This document shows, piece by piece, positions 11,574-20,719 of a DNA stretch of 64,000 bases. The position numbers were made by a program, and so were the translations under genes. The stretch lies in contig OZ345382.1 of assembly GCA_977006965.1 (NCBI GenBank), forward strand, positions 62,001 through 126,000, in the 5' to 3' direction. How positions within the stretch are numbered: the first letter of the stretch is position 1; the number at the start of each line of letters is the position of its first letter. The notes beneath the pieces were generated by a model. It saw only the letters and a list, made by a program, of their open reading frames with translations, was not told the origin of the DNA and did no database searches. Source of the stretch: Phymatolithon calcareum. Its lineage: Eukaryota; Rhodophyta; Florideophyceae; Hapalidiales.

Positions 11574-11640
11574 GGCCTCGAGTATGATAGAGCCAGGTAT
11601 TCGATCTCAACTACGGCTCTACAGTATTATACTCGAGGCC
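11574..11640. repeat. Inverted repeat upstream of methyltransferase (copy A)
   Basis: Twelve-base perfect arms GGCCTCGAGTAT (11574-11585) and ATACTCGAGGCC (11629-11640) enclose a smaller nested AGAGCC/GGCTCT stem. It lies about 45 bp upstream of the methyltransferase ATG and is preserved in copy B at 19437-19503. Confidence 0.8.
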
Positions 11641-11737
11641 GCAAGACAAAATCCTGAGAAAAAAGTGGTGTCTCATATCCAGGAATTCCCACCACCGAGG
11701 GTACTGTACCCTCGAGCTTGCTAGCTGGGCATCAATT

Positions 11738-12192
11738 TCAAACCATTTCAGTCGTCAAGGTAAAGTCCTTTTCACAAATCCCACCATCGCGGTGAGCAAC
11801 CAAAGTTTGCCACAAGCGGGAGGCGAGACCCCTTACCCTACGTCGCGAGTAGTGGAGAGAGCAGCTAGCGATCCGACGAAGGGCAGGGATCTCCGTGAGG
11901 CGAAAGAGTTCTCCAAAGAGCATTGCGTTTAGCACTTGCAGGCTACCGACTCAAGTTTCTGTCCCTGTCCACGACCGGAGCGCGTTCCAGTTCCAGTACG
12001 TGTACCGCAAATGAATCGTATCGACATACGTTTCATCAACCCCGCGAATGTCGCAATTAGCAATCCATGGCTTACCGTCTTGAAGACGAACGACAAGTAA
12101 ACCAAAGAGCGTAAGTCGAATCGAAAGATAAGCGTCCCTGTTACTCCACTGAGGTCTTGGGAGTTTTTAAAACAAATCAACACATGTTCCAC
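11738..12192 (-). pseudogene. Relic of the NB-ARC-WD40 family (linker region), copy A
   Basis: The minus-strand frame EHVLICFKNSQDLSGVTGTL...RFDLRS matches the linker of the intact gene after its PWW motif (NVAWHLVSSGSMAELGGLVADLRW). At the DNA level it also matches the relic at 48500-48560 (ACATGTTGATTTGTTTTAAAA versus ATATGTTGATTTATTTTAAAA). A following frame (SRRRVRGLASRLWQTL) may correspond to the next helical segment. It is fragmentary and present in both duplication copies. Confidence 0.5.
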
Positions 12193-12508
12193 CGTAAGGG
12201 ACTTTGCTAATTTTTTTAGAATATCCCAAGGCCTTGCACAGTAGTATCAATGACAGGGAACATTCTCATGCATTATTGAGTAGTTCATAGAATAAAATCT
12301 ACGAACCACTCCTCAGCTTGAGGCTTTTGTATGTCTTTTTCATATACGTTCGGTTTCCCTAGTCCTTTTCACTGCCGTCAGGTGACTCTGTAGTGCAGTG
12401 AGCTCGGTTACAACGTTGATTCCTAACTGTTCCCCGAGAACTTATTTCTCCACAGAAGTGCCCGATTGCACATCCATCTGTCGCGCCTTAATTTTTGCGG
12501 GCCTGCCC

Positions 12509-12700
12509 TCATTTGGAGCACACCTGGTAATTTGTTCTGCCTACATTTTCTATCTTCCACATGGCCAGTGTTTCTTTTTCATGGTCTTTTCTTGACTCCC
12601 TTCTAGCTTCGGCCTTCTGTAGTGCTTCTCTCAGGTATTCTTCACTCTTCAAATTGTCAATATCTCTCGTCAAGTCCAAAAAGTCTGCCTTTCTCCACAT
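12509..12700 (-). other. Unrecognised coiled-coil-like ORF, copy A
   Basis: A minus-strand frame with a charged helical segment (LKSEEYLREALQKAEARRES) and MW repeats at both ends. It is preserved in copy B (20372-20563) with only a few conservative changes. No family is recognised; it may be an exon or relic of a larger protein. Confidence 0.3.
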
Positions 12701-12856
12701 GTATTCGGCCGCCGCTTGTGTGTTCTTTTCTGTTGCTTAAGACTCAGAACGAAGCGCTCTGCTTTGTACATTCTTCTTGTTTCTTCTTATGCACGTATCC
12801 AGAACACTTTCCTCGATTGTCCGTCTCTGGCGCAAAACAGCACTTGCAACGAGGGG

Positions 12857-13101
12857 CACCGACCACTCGGCGCGGGTCTTTTTCTCGTGGCATGGTGGAT
12901 GTGATTCTTGTAATTGACCTGCACATTTTCGTTTCCAGAGCCGAGCGAAGCTTTTATATCCTATTAGTTCCGGTACTCCTCACGCAGAGCACGACCCCGC
13001 CTTACTAAATGTGGCGCGAATGACCCGTTCCGCATTCTTTTTACAAACTTTTTTGAGCTTTTAAAACGCCCCTCAATTGAGGGGGTTCGTCAAATAGACA
13101 C
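12857..13101 (-). mobile_element. Truncated mariner-like fragment
   Basis: In reverse complement this matches the left end of the element at 1701-3347: GTGTCTAT-TGACGAAC, a CAATTGAGGGG palindrome, AAAAGCTCAAAAA, and the start MPREKDPRRVVGA. The element terminus is at 13101 followed by TA. It is cut at 12857, exactly where homology between the two segmental duplicates ends. Only one palindrome is kept, so it is a diverged family member. Confidence 0.85.
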
Positions 13102-13840
13102 TAAAATACAGCAAGGTGAGAGAATCCGGTGCTGATTTGTGCGGAAGTTCAGATGGAGGAATTTTCCGGAAACGACGGAAATGGCCGTCGATTCGCCATT
13201 CCGGTGGTCCAGGAAAGTAAGTGGAATCGAACAAGTAAAACAAGAAGAAGAAATGTAGATTTTTAACTTTTAAAAAAGTTGCCAACGCGTCTACAGACAC
13301 CTGGGGCAACTTTACCCCTGCCAAGAGGCAGGCATTAGCAATTTAAGAGTATATTCGTCCTTGCATCCGCACTCGTAGCAATATGAAACATGGTGAAAGA
13401 CCTATGAATTGTCAATACTTGTCGAAGTGGCAATGCAAACGCCTACACTCTGTGCGTGCCGATGCCATAATAATGCCCCGGTAAATTGTCAATACTTTTC
13501 GGAATGGAGTCAGGATCTGCACCAGGTCAGCCAATGATTGGAAAGAAACGAGTCGGAGGAGAGTCAACATATTAGCATTAGCAAAAAAGAAATTTGGGTT
13601 GGCTAAAAACGGGTCGGAGGCGACTCAGCTATAGCGAACAACCAATAAAAACGTGTTGTTTTTCTACAGATGCACGCTTTTGCCGATGGAAGCCGATATT
13701 ACATCACGGCGCATAAAGTACGCCCGACAACATGGTTATCTTCACGTTGATTACAGTATATAGGCTAGCAATGAATCGATTGACAGCCCTCAACTTCCAA
13801 GACGCCGATCGGAACAACTTCAACTCCTTCCGATTTCATC
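13102..13840. other. Intergenic; upstream region of EF-hand gene
   Basis: No coding frame is supported. The phrase AATTGTCAATACTT occurs twice (about 13407 and 13485). The last 90 bp hold a TATA-like element. Confidence 0.5.
13757..13764 (+). promoter_or_regulatory. TATA-like box, TATATAGG
   Basis: It lies 77 bp before the EF-hand gene ATG, a plausible core-promoter position. Confidence 0.45.
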
Positions 13841-14944
13841 ATGTCTCAATATCGGGTTCCTGCTTCACCAGGTTCAGCAACCGCACCTGTGTCTCCTGAT
13901 ATGCTGCCTACAGATGAGAGTTTTCTGTGTTCACCCGAGCTACCGCATACCACTCCAAGTCACTCCACGCATCAACCAGAGACTCACACTGTCCAATCTC
14001 TGCTATGGGAACAAGAGTGGGCTTCATCGTCACCGTACTCCGGAGCGCAAGACATAGTCGCATCCAAGTATGTCACAGAGCAACTGCTGCCCACGCAGCA
14101 GTCTTTTGGCATATCACAGGTGCAACCAACAGCCCGAAGCATCGAAATGCATGCTTGGGAACCCAATCCCGATTCTGGCCAAACCATTTCGACTGTGTAC
14201 CAGCAACATGGATTCCACCCCATGCACCCGAATTCGGCTGTAGTGCCGCTAATGCCGACAAACGAGGGCCACCAGTGCCCCATACAACCAGCTGGAGAAA
14301 GAATGCCACACCTCCGGAACACATTTCTGCACTCTGCTCAGGTGTTATACTCGCCGTACCAACATCCAACCGTTGGCATCATTTTCGTCCCAACTGTGCT
14401 GTCTTTTCCTTCGGAGGTTCAGGAAACTGGACATTCTCTGGTGAATTATCCGAGTCACCATGATTCGATGCCTCCGCAATCTCCTTCACCTGTCTACGAG
14501 GAATCTTCGTCTGCTACTCTTTTCCCGGTAGACTATCCGAATAGTGCATCTCAATCTCATTTGCCTGTTTTGAACTCGGATGCATCGATCCTTCACCGTT
14601 CCCAAAACACTGAAGACATTGAACCAGAGGAGCTTTACAATGGTTCGGTTGGACTTTCTTCTTTTGCTAACGACCTGGCTTCTGAAAGCAACGCTCGACT
14701 TGTGTTCATACGCGCTGATAGTGCAAACACCGGATACATGACATTTACACAGTTTCAAAATGCACTCCGTTGGCTCCACGTGCCCATCGGATTTCATCCC
14801 GATCTCGCTTGGGATGAGTTTATTAAGCTGGATGAAGACAATGACTCACGAATTCGGGAGAAAGAGTTTGTGAATGGGTATGTGCGAGACAGGTTTTCGT
14901 CCTCCACTCATCGGATCGTGGACATATCTATCGGCCGCCGCTAA
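13841..14944 (+). CDS. EF-hand protein with long disordered N-terminus
   Basis: A single open frame of 367 residues whose ATG lies in a CATCATGTCT context. Residues 1-270 are rich in Ser, Pro, Gln and His with no fold evident. The C-terminus carries two EF-hand loops: RADSANTGYMTFTQF (about residue 292) and KLDEDNDSRIREKEF (about residue 330). The second fits the calcium-loop consensus well (D-x-D-x-D-x-R-I-x-x-x-E), while the first is less canonical at position 3. A poly(A) signal follows 108 bp downstream. The role is presumably calcium sensing, with unknown partners. Intact and intron-free. Confidence 0.85.
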   Translation: MSQYRVPASPGSATAPVSPDMLPTDESFLCSPELPHTTPSHSTHQPETHTVQSLLWEQEWASSSPYSGAQDIVASKYVTEQLLPTQQSFGISQVQPTARSIEMHAWEPNPDSGQTISTVYQQHGFHPMHPNSAVVPLMPTNEGHQCPIQPAGERMPHLRNTFLHSAQVLYSPYQHPTVGIIFVPTVLSFPSEVQETGHSLVNYPSHHDSMPPQSPSPVYEESSSATLFPVDYPNSASQSHLPVLNSDASILHRSQNTEDIEPEELYNGSVGLSSFANDLASESNARLVFIRADSANTGYMTFTQFQNALRWLHVPIGFHPDLAWDEFIKLDEDNDSRIREKEFVNGYVRDRFSSSTHRIVDISIGRR

Positions 14945-15051
14945 GGCTTGACGTCATGTGCCTGCATCTGGCACGCATGAGAACACCTCTCTTCTTCTAG
15001 TGTAGGATAGGCATCTGCATTTTACTTCTTCTACAGCTCTTGTCTGTGGTC

Positions 15052-15057
15052 AATAAA
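15052..15057 (+). terminator. Poly(A) signal AATAAA
   Basis: A canonical hexamer downstream of the EF-hand gene stop. Confidence 0.55.
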
Positions 15058-15414
15058 AGGAATAGCTTTCCATTTCATGGTGATGCTTGGGAGTGATTGG
15101 GCACGTCTTGCCAGTTCAATTGCAAATTCAACACCGACGGCTTGATATACTCATCAACACAAGTATTATTTCTTCATTCTGGAATCACTTCTTGTTAGAT
15201 ATGCTGTGAATGCCGTTTGTATATAGCCGCATTAGAAATCGTTGCTTGCAAGCACATCATGGAAGGTCTCATGGTAGAGCGAAACCGTTGGGGTGGAAAA
15301 CTTGGCTGTACAAACGAAGCGATCATCGGGGATCTGTTAAGCTCAACTTGCTCGGTGGCAACCGGAAACCATATATTGACGAAATGATATATTTCGCAAC
15401 GTTCCGCTCAACTT

Positions 15415-15805
15415 TGTGACTGCGGCGCCTGCCAGATTTGCCAAAAATGCTGTCGAGATGAACCTGATGAGGACTTTGTCGACGATGTCCGTGGCGGTGT
15501 TCTCCATGCTTTCCGTGTGACGATCTACCTCATCATCACGTTTGAAAAGGCGAAGAATTGAGGACTAAAACCCTCTGGTGGCCGCTTTTCGCAATGCGGG
15601 CAACTGGATGCAATGGCGTAAGATCCAGTATGCAAGATGTGTAATGCCGGCTTCTCTCGGCATAATTCCAGTGCAGTCTTGGTGCCTACTCGTCCAATAA
15701 ACTTGCGCCACTAGTATTGCGCTTCACCAACAGACACGCAGTCACAGGTGCGATGAATGCGGCAAGACGTTCAACTTCTCAGATGGACTTCGCAGACATG
15801 TCGAA
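15415..15805 (+). pseudogene. Zinc-finger gene remnants
   Basis: Separate short readings carry paired cysteines. CGACQICQKCCRDEPDEDF lies near 15421, KMCNAGFSRHNS near 15635, and a C2H2-like finger HRCDECGKTFNFSDGLRRH near 15743. They sit in different frames without a continuous ORF. I infer a decayed multi-finger gene, the last finger having been captured in the foldback that follows. Confidence 0.45.
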
Positions 15806-15883
15806 TTGTCTGCGAAGTCGAAATGTCTGCGAAGTCCATCCAAGAAGTTGGACGTCTTACCGCATTCATCGCACCTGTGACTG
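15739..15883. repeat. Foldback of a zinc-finger sequence
   Basis: Arms of about 61 bp (15739-15799 and 15823-15883) are reverse complements with about four mismatches around a ~23-bp centre. Each arm holds the same finger-coding sequence. The centre contains a further partial copy of TGTCTGCGAAGTC. Confidence 0.9.
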
Positions 15884-15907
15884 ACAATTATTGATCAATA
15901 ATTGTCA
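15882..15907. repeat. 26-bp perfect palindrome
   Basis: A self-complementary AT-rich 26-mer centred on TTGATCAA, immediately abutting the foldback. It may mark a second nested element or a hairpin-tipped end. Confidence 0.85.
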
Positions 15908-15979
15908 TTTGGGTCTTCGACCGTATAAGTGCGTGTTCTTCTTTGTCGTGAAGGAATATGTTGTGTTCTTCTTGGAGTG

Positions 15980-16811
15980 CAGGGTCTGAGATTCACTTAG
16001 AAACCATAATGAACGTGAACGTGAATGAATATTCGCAAATGTTCGCTTTGAAAAATATAACGAATTTTCACTAGAATAAAGTGAATGAAATGGGAATGAA
16101 TATTCTCTTGTGACATGATAGTGAACTGAATGTAACTGAAAATTCGCTCTAACACATTGCCATGAACTGAATGTGAACGAGATTCGCGAACATTCGCGAA
16201 TGATTCACGAAACTTTTCCTAAACCTGACATAATTTTGATTCGTCGCGCTCTACCCACACGACCCTAATCGGCGCCACGGTGTCTTCTGCTGTTGAAATC
16301 GCCATGAAATTATGTTAACAGCTGTAAATTTCGTGGCGATTTCAGCATCGTTGTATCATAAGCTGCATCAACTGCAAGGGGAGCTTGCATCCCATCCCTT
16401 CTGCCTATTCTCCACATGCGCTCGCACACATTTTGTTGGTATACTCATCCTTCATATACCGTAGATCATTGGTCCACAGATGTCCCTGGTCCGGGGGCAC
16501 ACATCTTATCATATGGCGTAGGGGTCCCTACACATTCGCTAACGTTCGTGAATGTTCACCAGATTCAACCTCGGCAAACTGAAAGTGAATGAATGTTCAG
16601 TGATAAAAAATTACTGAACGTGAACATGAATGAAAAATTCGTGAATGTTCGCTCAGCGTGGATTTACAGAATATTCGCTAAGAGGGCTCATGTGAACGTA
16701 AATTCGACATTCGCGAATAGTTTATTCGTTTATTCACGTGAATAAACGAATGAATTATTCGCGAATTCGTACGAATTTATTCATGAAGAGTTAGGCGAAT
16801 CTCAGACCCTG
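15980..16811. mobile_element. Non-autonomous hAT element, 832 bp
   Basis: The terminal inverted repeat is CAGGGTCTGAGATTC, 15 bp perfect at both ends. It is flanked by an identical 8-bp target duplication TTGGAGTG (15972-15979 and 16812-16819). A CAGGG-type end with an 8-bp duplication is diagnostic of hAT transposons. The interior has no transposase. It holds subterminal arrays of TTCGCGAA/GAATGTTCG-type words (about 15995-16230 and 16530-16800) and a central 21-bp inverted repeat (16291-16311 with 16327-16347, two mismatches). It must have been moved in trans by an autonomous partner. Confidence 0.93.
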
Positions 16812-16819
16812 TTGGAGTG

Positions 16820-17324
16820 AAGCCTCTCTCCTTTTCTTTCTTATGCATGCGATGGCTAAGCTACTATTTGTACTGTCTATCCTAGACTGGTCTTTCTTGT
16901 CATACGCCTCTAACTGGGTGAACGGATAGACCTCGTGCTCCATTCTTGCGCCGCTTCAGTTTCGGTTCGCAGATTCTTATGGACCGCTCTTTGGTGCATT
17001 ATTGCCCCGGTGTGGACCTATGTGGTGCTGTACCGGTCATGCACCGACATGTACATGCGCTGCCACAAGCGGTGTTTTCCTTCTTTATCACCAGCGTCTC
17101 GGCAATGCGCGACGACCAGAGCTTCTTTTGTTTATGCGTCTTCAGCTTGGCACTATGCAATTAGTCCAAAGTAGTATCCTATCCGAGCAAGTCAGTGAAG
17201 AGGAAGACTTCGTGTGTTGGACGTACGCAATTTCGATTACCGCCGCTGAGTTTGGAGCGATATAGCGCGCTCTTTCTCAAATATGATTCGTATAGCATCG
17301 CCAGAAGATGCTGCCCAGCGCGCA
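16820..17324. other. No supported gene
   Basis: Several overlapping 60-87 codon frames are open at 16935-17265, but none shows a motif. This is unique sequence between the hAT element and duplication copy B. Confidence 0.45.
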
Positions 17325-17649
17325 GCGATTTTGGATCGGTTGGAATTTCGGTGGCAAATATTCCAAGATTCGTTGTACAGCCGAATATGTCAGTGAATTC
17401 TCGAATGCCCGCCGATTTGGAAGGAACTTGAAGCGATGTACCATCCATTCTCACGCGGTCCCTGACGAAGTATGTGCATTTGAACGGAGAGACCATTTGT
17501 AACGAGGAGTCGACCAGCGTTGCGAAAGTGCGAGTCCGCGCTCCGGCGGGGAGCATCTCCGAGGAAGCGGACGCACAATCGCAAAGTTTGGGTCCCTTTC
17601 GCGAGCGTTTTATATGGAATTTCTGCCGTAAGAGCGGTAGCGCCTGCAT
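17325..17649 (-). CDS. Unrecognised ORF, conserved between duplicates
   Basis: Counterpart of the copy-A ORF, reading MQALPLLRQKFHIKRS onward and sharing RTFATLVDSSLQMVSPFK. Homology ends at the duplication edge; the open frame continues to 17179 in unrelated sequence. No domain recognised. Confidence 0.35.
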
Positions 17650-18234
17650 TTACTCGACTTGAGACAGGCTGTGGAACTATGTTTCCTCAAAATTCCCCCA
17701 TTTGGTGAAAACAGAGCTGCATCCAATGGACGGTGCCAGCCCAACGCTCTTACGGATACATGTAATACTCTATGGATACGCGCACAGGCGTGTACCAAGG
17801 AATATTGATTCTAACTATCTCGACATACAAATACTGTACGTGGTAGGTTAGATTTCTGCAAAAAAGGCGAGGGATGTGTAGCCTCTCCCAGAATGGAGAG
17901 CACCGCAGCGAAACCAATTAAACAAAGTCATTATCCATACCGTCAAGGCCAACCTTGCCCATCAAGTATCACCACTGGTGTATATACGCCGTTAGAACTT
18001 TGTTTCACACGAAGCGTCTGCGCGGATGATGTTTCAACACTGGTTATTGGGCTTCGAGTGCAGTCTGTATCAGCCGTGCGAATATGCAACCATATTCTTT
18101 TGCATTGGACACGTGCTGTCAGCAGGGGCAAACGCGACCGTCTCCCTGGCGGGAGCAGACATTAAACGGCTACACGGCACAACCAAGTACTTTACCTACA
18201 AGCGCCGATGCATCACGCCCGCTTCCCCGGTACT

Positions 18235-19395
18235 TCATCTAGCCCTTCCTCTTCCTTTCCGCTTCTCCTCCCCCCTTGATTTAAACCCCCTTCTTCGCAC
18301 CCCCACATCATCCCCATCTCTATCCCTCCTCAATGCAAACCGAAAGGCTCCCCCACCGTCGGCACCAGGGCTCCCGGCAAGTGCCACAACTCCGAACGCT
18401 TCCTCCGCCATGCACACGCCGTAAAATCCGGCCTCGTCCAACCGATTTGCAACGCCCTTGTACAGTCTCCCGCTTTCCCGCGAGCGCGGATTCCCGATAT
18501 AATGAAACAGTCTCGCCCCTTTCCTGCACACCCTGCGTAATTCCTGGTAAAACGAGCCACCGTACAGATCACCTGCAAGTGCGAGTGCGGGCGGGTCGTG
18601 AACCACGCAATCAAACATGGCGTCATCCAATTCACGCACGACCTCTACAGCGTCGCCGACACGACGATCGATTTTAGCGTCGGAGAACAACTCGCGGCTC
18701 CACGGATTGAGCCGCTGTATGTCGACAACGGCAGGGTCTCGCTCTATAGTCAATACAGCGCTCACGTCCGTCTTTCGCGCCGCGCCGATCGCGGTATACC
18801 CTAGCCCGGTGCATACATCAAGCACCCTGCCCGTAGGTTTTGCGCAGTGCAGTTTCGCCGCTGTGTCCGAGAGCGGGTTTGCGTCGCCCGCAAATCGATG
18901 CATTCCAAAGCCACCTACAAGCAAAGTTGGAGGCGCATCAAGCAAAGGATAGAGGGACAGAGCGGCCCGCTCTCCAAGTGCACAAACTCGTTCGACATTT
19001 CCATCCCCGTACACCGCCCATGCACCGCCCCGTGAAGACATTTTCGACAGCAGGGCCCAGGGTAGAGTGGCGCCGAGCACGAAGGCGCCGTACTCGGAGG
19101 CACATGCAGGCGACGTTCCACGTCCAAGATCAATCGATACCGATCGAGATTCCCCGGAAGCTGATGCCCGAAGCGCTAGAAGCGCACCCGCCTCTGACCC
19201 GCACAGCACGCATAACGGACGCGGGAAACGTTCAGGTTGCCGGTCGAGTGCCGATGCTGATGCAACGGTCGCTACGACAAAAGGTCGACCGCCGCAATGC
19301 GGAAAACGCCTTGTTCTTACTGCTGGGCACACACCTTTCGAATGTTGTCTGCCTGCTGACAAGCGGGCTCCCGATGAGATGTAGGCGACGGTCAT
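18235..19395 (-). CDS. Class I SAM-dependent methyltransferase, COG2521-like
   Basis: 386 residues from the ATG at 19395; the frame extends 26 codons upstream but only from a TTG. The Rossmann-fold signature is motif I VLDVCTGLGYTAIGAA (about residues 190-205 of the ATG form), with an acidic strand-2 end (TIERDP). The catalytic-side motif DCVVHDPPALALAGDLYG is followed by FYQELRRVCRKG and RLFHYIGNP. HDPP with LFHY-x-G-x-P is typical of the predicted archaeal/plant methyltransferase group COG2521, whose substrate is unknown to me. About 190 N-terminal residues precede the fold. The Arg/Lys-rich C-terminus is low-complexity. This copy has Leu (TTG) where copy A has a stop, so it is the likely functional one. 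Confidence 0.85.
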   Translation of the reverse strand: MTVAYISSGARLSAGRQHSKGVCPAVRTRRFPHCGGRPFVVATVASASALDRQPERFPRPLCVLCGSEAGALLALRASASGESRSVSIDLGRGTSPACASEYGAFVLGATLPWALLSKMSSRGGAWAVYGDGNVERVCALGERAALSLYPLLDAPPTLLVGGFGMHRFAGDANPLSDTAAKLHCAKPTGRVLDVCTGLGYTAIGAARKTDVSAVLTIERDPAVVDIQRLNPWSRELFSDAKIDRRVGDAVEVVRELDDAMFDCVVHDPPALALAGDLYGGSFYQELRRVCRKGARLFHYIGNPRSRESGRLYKGVANRLDEAGFYGVCMAEEAFGVVALAGSPGADGGGAFRFALRRDRDGDDVGVRRRGFKSRGEEKRKGRGRAR

Positions 19396-19436
19396 GTTTA
19401 GTGGACAACGTGTGCAAGTCAAAATTGGAAAGAGTA

Positions 19437-19503
19437 GGCCTCGAGTATGATAGAGCCAGGTATTCGATCTCAACTACTGCTCTACAGTATTATACTCGAG
19501 GCC
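19437..19503. repeat. Inverted repeat upstream of methyltransferase (copy B)
   Basis: The same 12-bp arms (GGCCTCGAGTAT) as in copy A, about 42 bp upstream of the ATG. It could form a hairpin in the 5' UTR or a cruciform in DNA; a regulatory role is untested. Confidence 0.7.
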
Positions 19504-19791
19504 GCAAGACAAAATCCTGAGAAAAAAGTGGTGTCTCATATCCAGGAATTCCCACCACTGAGGGTACTGTACCCTCGAGCTTGCTAGCTGGGCATCAATT
19601 TCAAACCATTTCAGTCGTCAAGGTAAAGTCCTTTTCACAAATCCCATCATTGCGGTGAGCAACCAAAGTTTGCCACAAGCGGGAGGCGAGACCCCTTACC
19701 GTACGTCGCGAGTAGGGGAGAGACCAGCTAGCGATCCGACGAAGGGCAGGGATCTCCGTGAGGCGAAAGAGTTCTCCAAAGAGCATTGCGC

Positions 19792-20046
19792 TTAACACTT
19801 GCAGGCTACCGACTCAAGTTTCTGTCCCTGTCCACGACCGGAGCGCGTTCCAGTTCCAGTCCGTGTACCGCAAATGAATCGTATCGACATACGATTCATC
19901 AACCCCGCGAATGTCGCAATTAGCAATCCATGGCTTACCGTCTTGAAGACGAACGACAAGTAAACCAAAGAGCGTAAGTCGAATCGAACGATAAGCGTCC
20001 CTGTTACTTCACTGAGGTCTTGGGAGCTTTTAAAACAAATCAACAC
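19792..20046 (-). pseudogene. Relic of the NB-ARC-WD40 family (linker region), copy B
   Basis: Same relic as in copy A: MLICFKSSQDLSEVTGTL followed by RFDLRSLVYLSF. It corresponds to the intact gene's segment after PWW. A non-homologous Gly/Thr/Arg tail completes the frame. Confidence 0.5.
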
Positions 20047-20371
20047 ATGTTCCGCCGTAAGGGACTTTGCTAATTTTTTTAGAGTATCCCAAGGCCTTGT
20101 ACAGTAGTATCAATGACAGGGAATATTCTGATACATTATTGAGTAGTTCATAGAATAAAATCTACGAACTACTCCTCAGCTTGAGGCTCTTGTATGTCTT
20201 TTTCATATACGTTCGGTTTCCCTAGTCCTTTTCACTGCCATCAGGTGTCTCTGTAGTGCAGTGAGCTCGGTTACAACGTTGATTCCTAACTGTTCCCCGA
20301 GAACTTATTTCTCCACAGAAGTGCCCGATTGCACATCTATCTGTCGCGCCTTAAGTTTGGTGGCCCTTCCC

Positions 20372-20563
20372 TCATTTGGAGCACACTTGGTAATTTGTTC
20401 TGCCTACTTTTTCTATCTTCCACATGGCCAGTGTTTCTCTTTCATGGTCTTTTCTTGACTCCCTTCTAGCTTCGGCCTTCTGTAGTGCTTCTCTCAGGTA
20501 TTCTTCACTCTTCAAATTGTCAATATCTCTCGTCAAGTCCAACAAGTCTGCCTTTCTCCACAT
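20372..20563 (-). other. Unrecognised coiled-coil-like ORF, copy B
   Basis: Counterpart of 12509-12700. The only changes are of the type F/L, K/R and N/K. Confidence 0.3.
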
Positions 20564-20719
20564 GTATTCGGCTGCCGCTTGTGTGTTCTTTTCTGTTGCT
20601 TAAGACTCAGAAGGAAGCGCTCTGCTTGGTACATTCTTCTTGTTTCTTCTTATGCACGTATCCAGAACACTTTCCTCGATTGTCCGTCTCTGGCGCAAAA
20701 TAGCACTTGCAAAGAGGGG

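Larger units (their letters stand above)
9384..12856. repeat. Segmental duplication, copy A
   Basis: The sequence from about 9384 to 12856 recurs in the same orientation at about 17325-20719. The offset is 7863 bp over most of the length (7931-7944 bp near the left end). The main indel is about 68 bp present here after 10051 and absent from copy B; a 13-bp indel lies near 9713. Right of about 9960 the copies differ at only a few per cent of positions; the leftmost 500 bp are more diverged. The right breakpoint abuts a truncated mariner fragment. Confidence 0.95.
17325..20719. repeat. Segmental duplication, copy B
   Basis: Direct repeat of 9384-12856. Homology starts at GATTTTGGATCGG and ends at GCAAAGAGGGG, beyond which the two copies are unrelated. 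It carries the open methyltransferase gene. Confidence 0.95.

Noticed and set aside
10977-11657. 226-codon plus-strand frame opposite the methyltransferase (and its copy at 18840-19520)
   Set aside because: Antisense shadow of a GC-rich gene; no domain, and substitutions follow the minus-strand gene.
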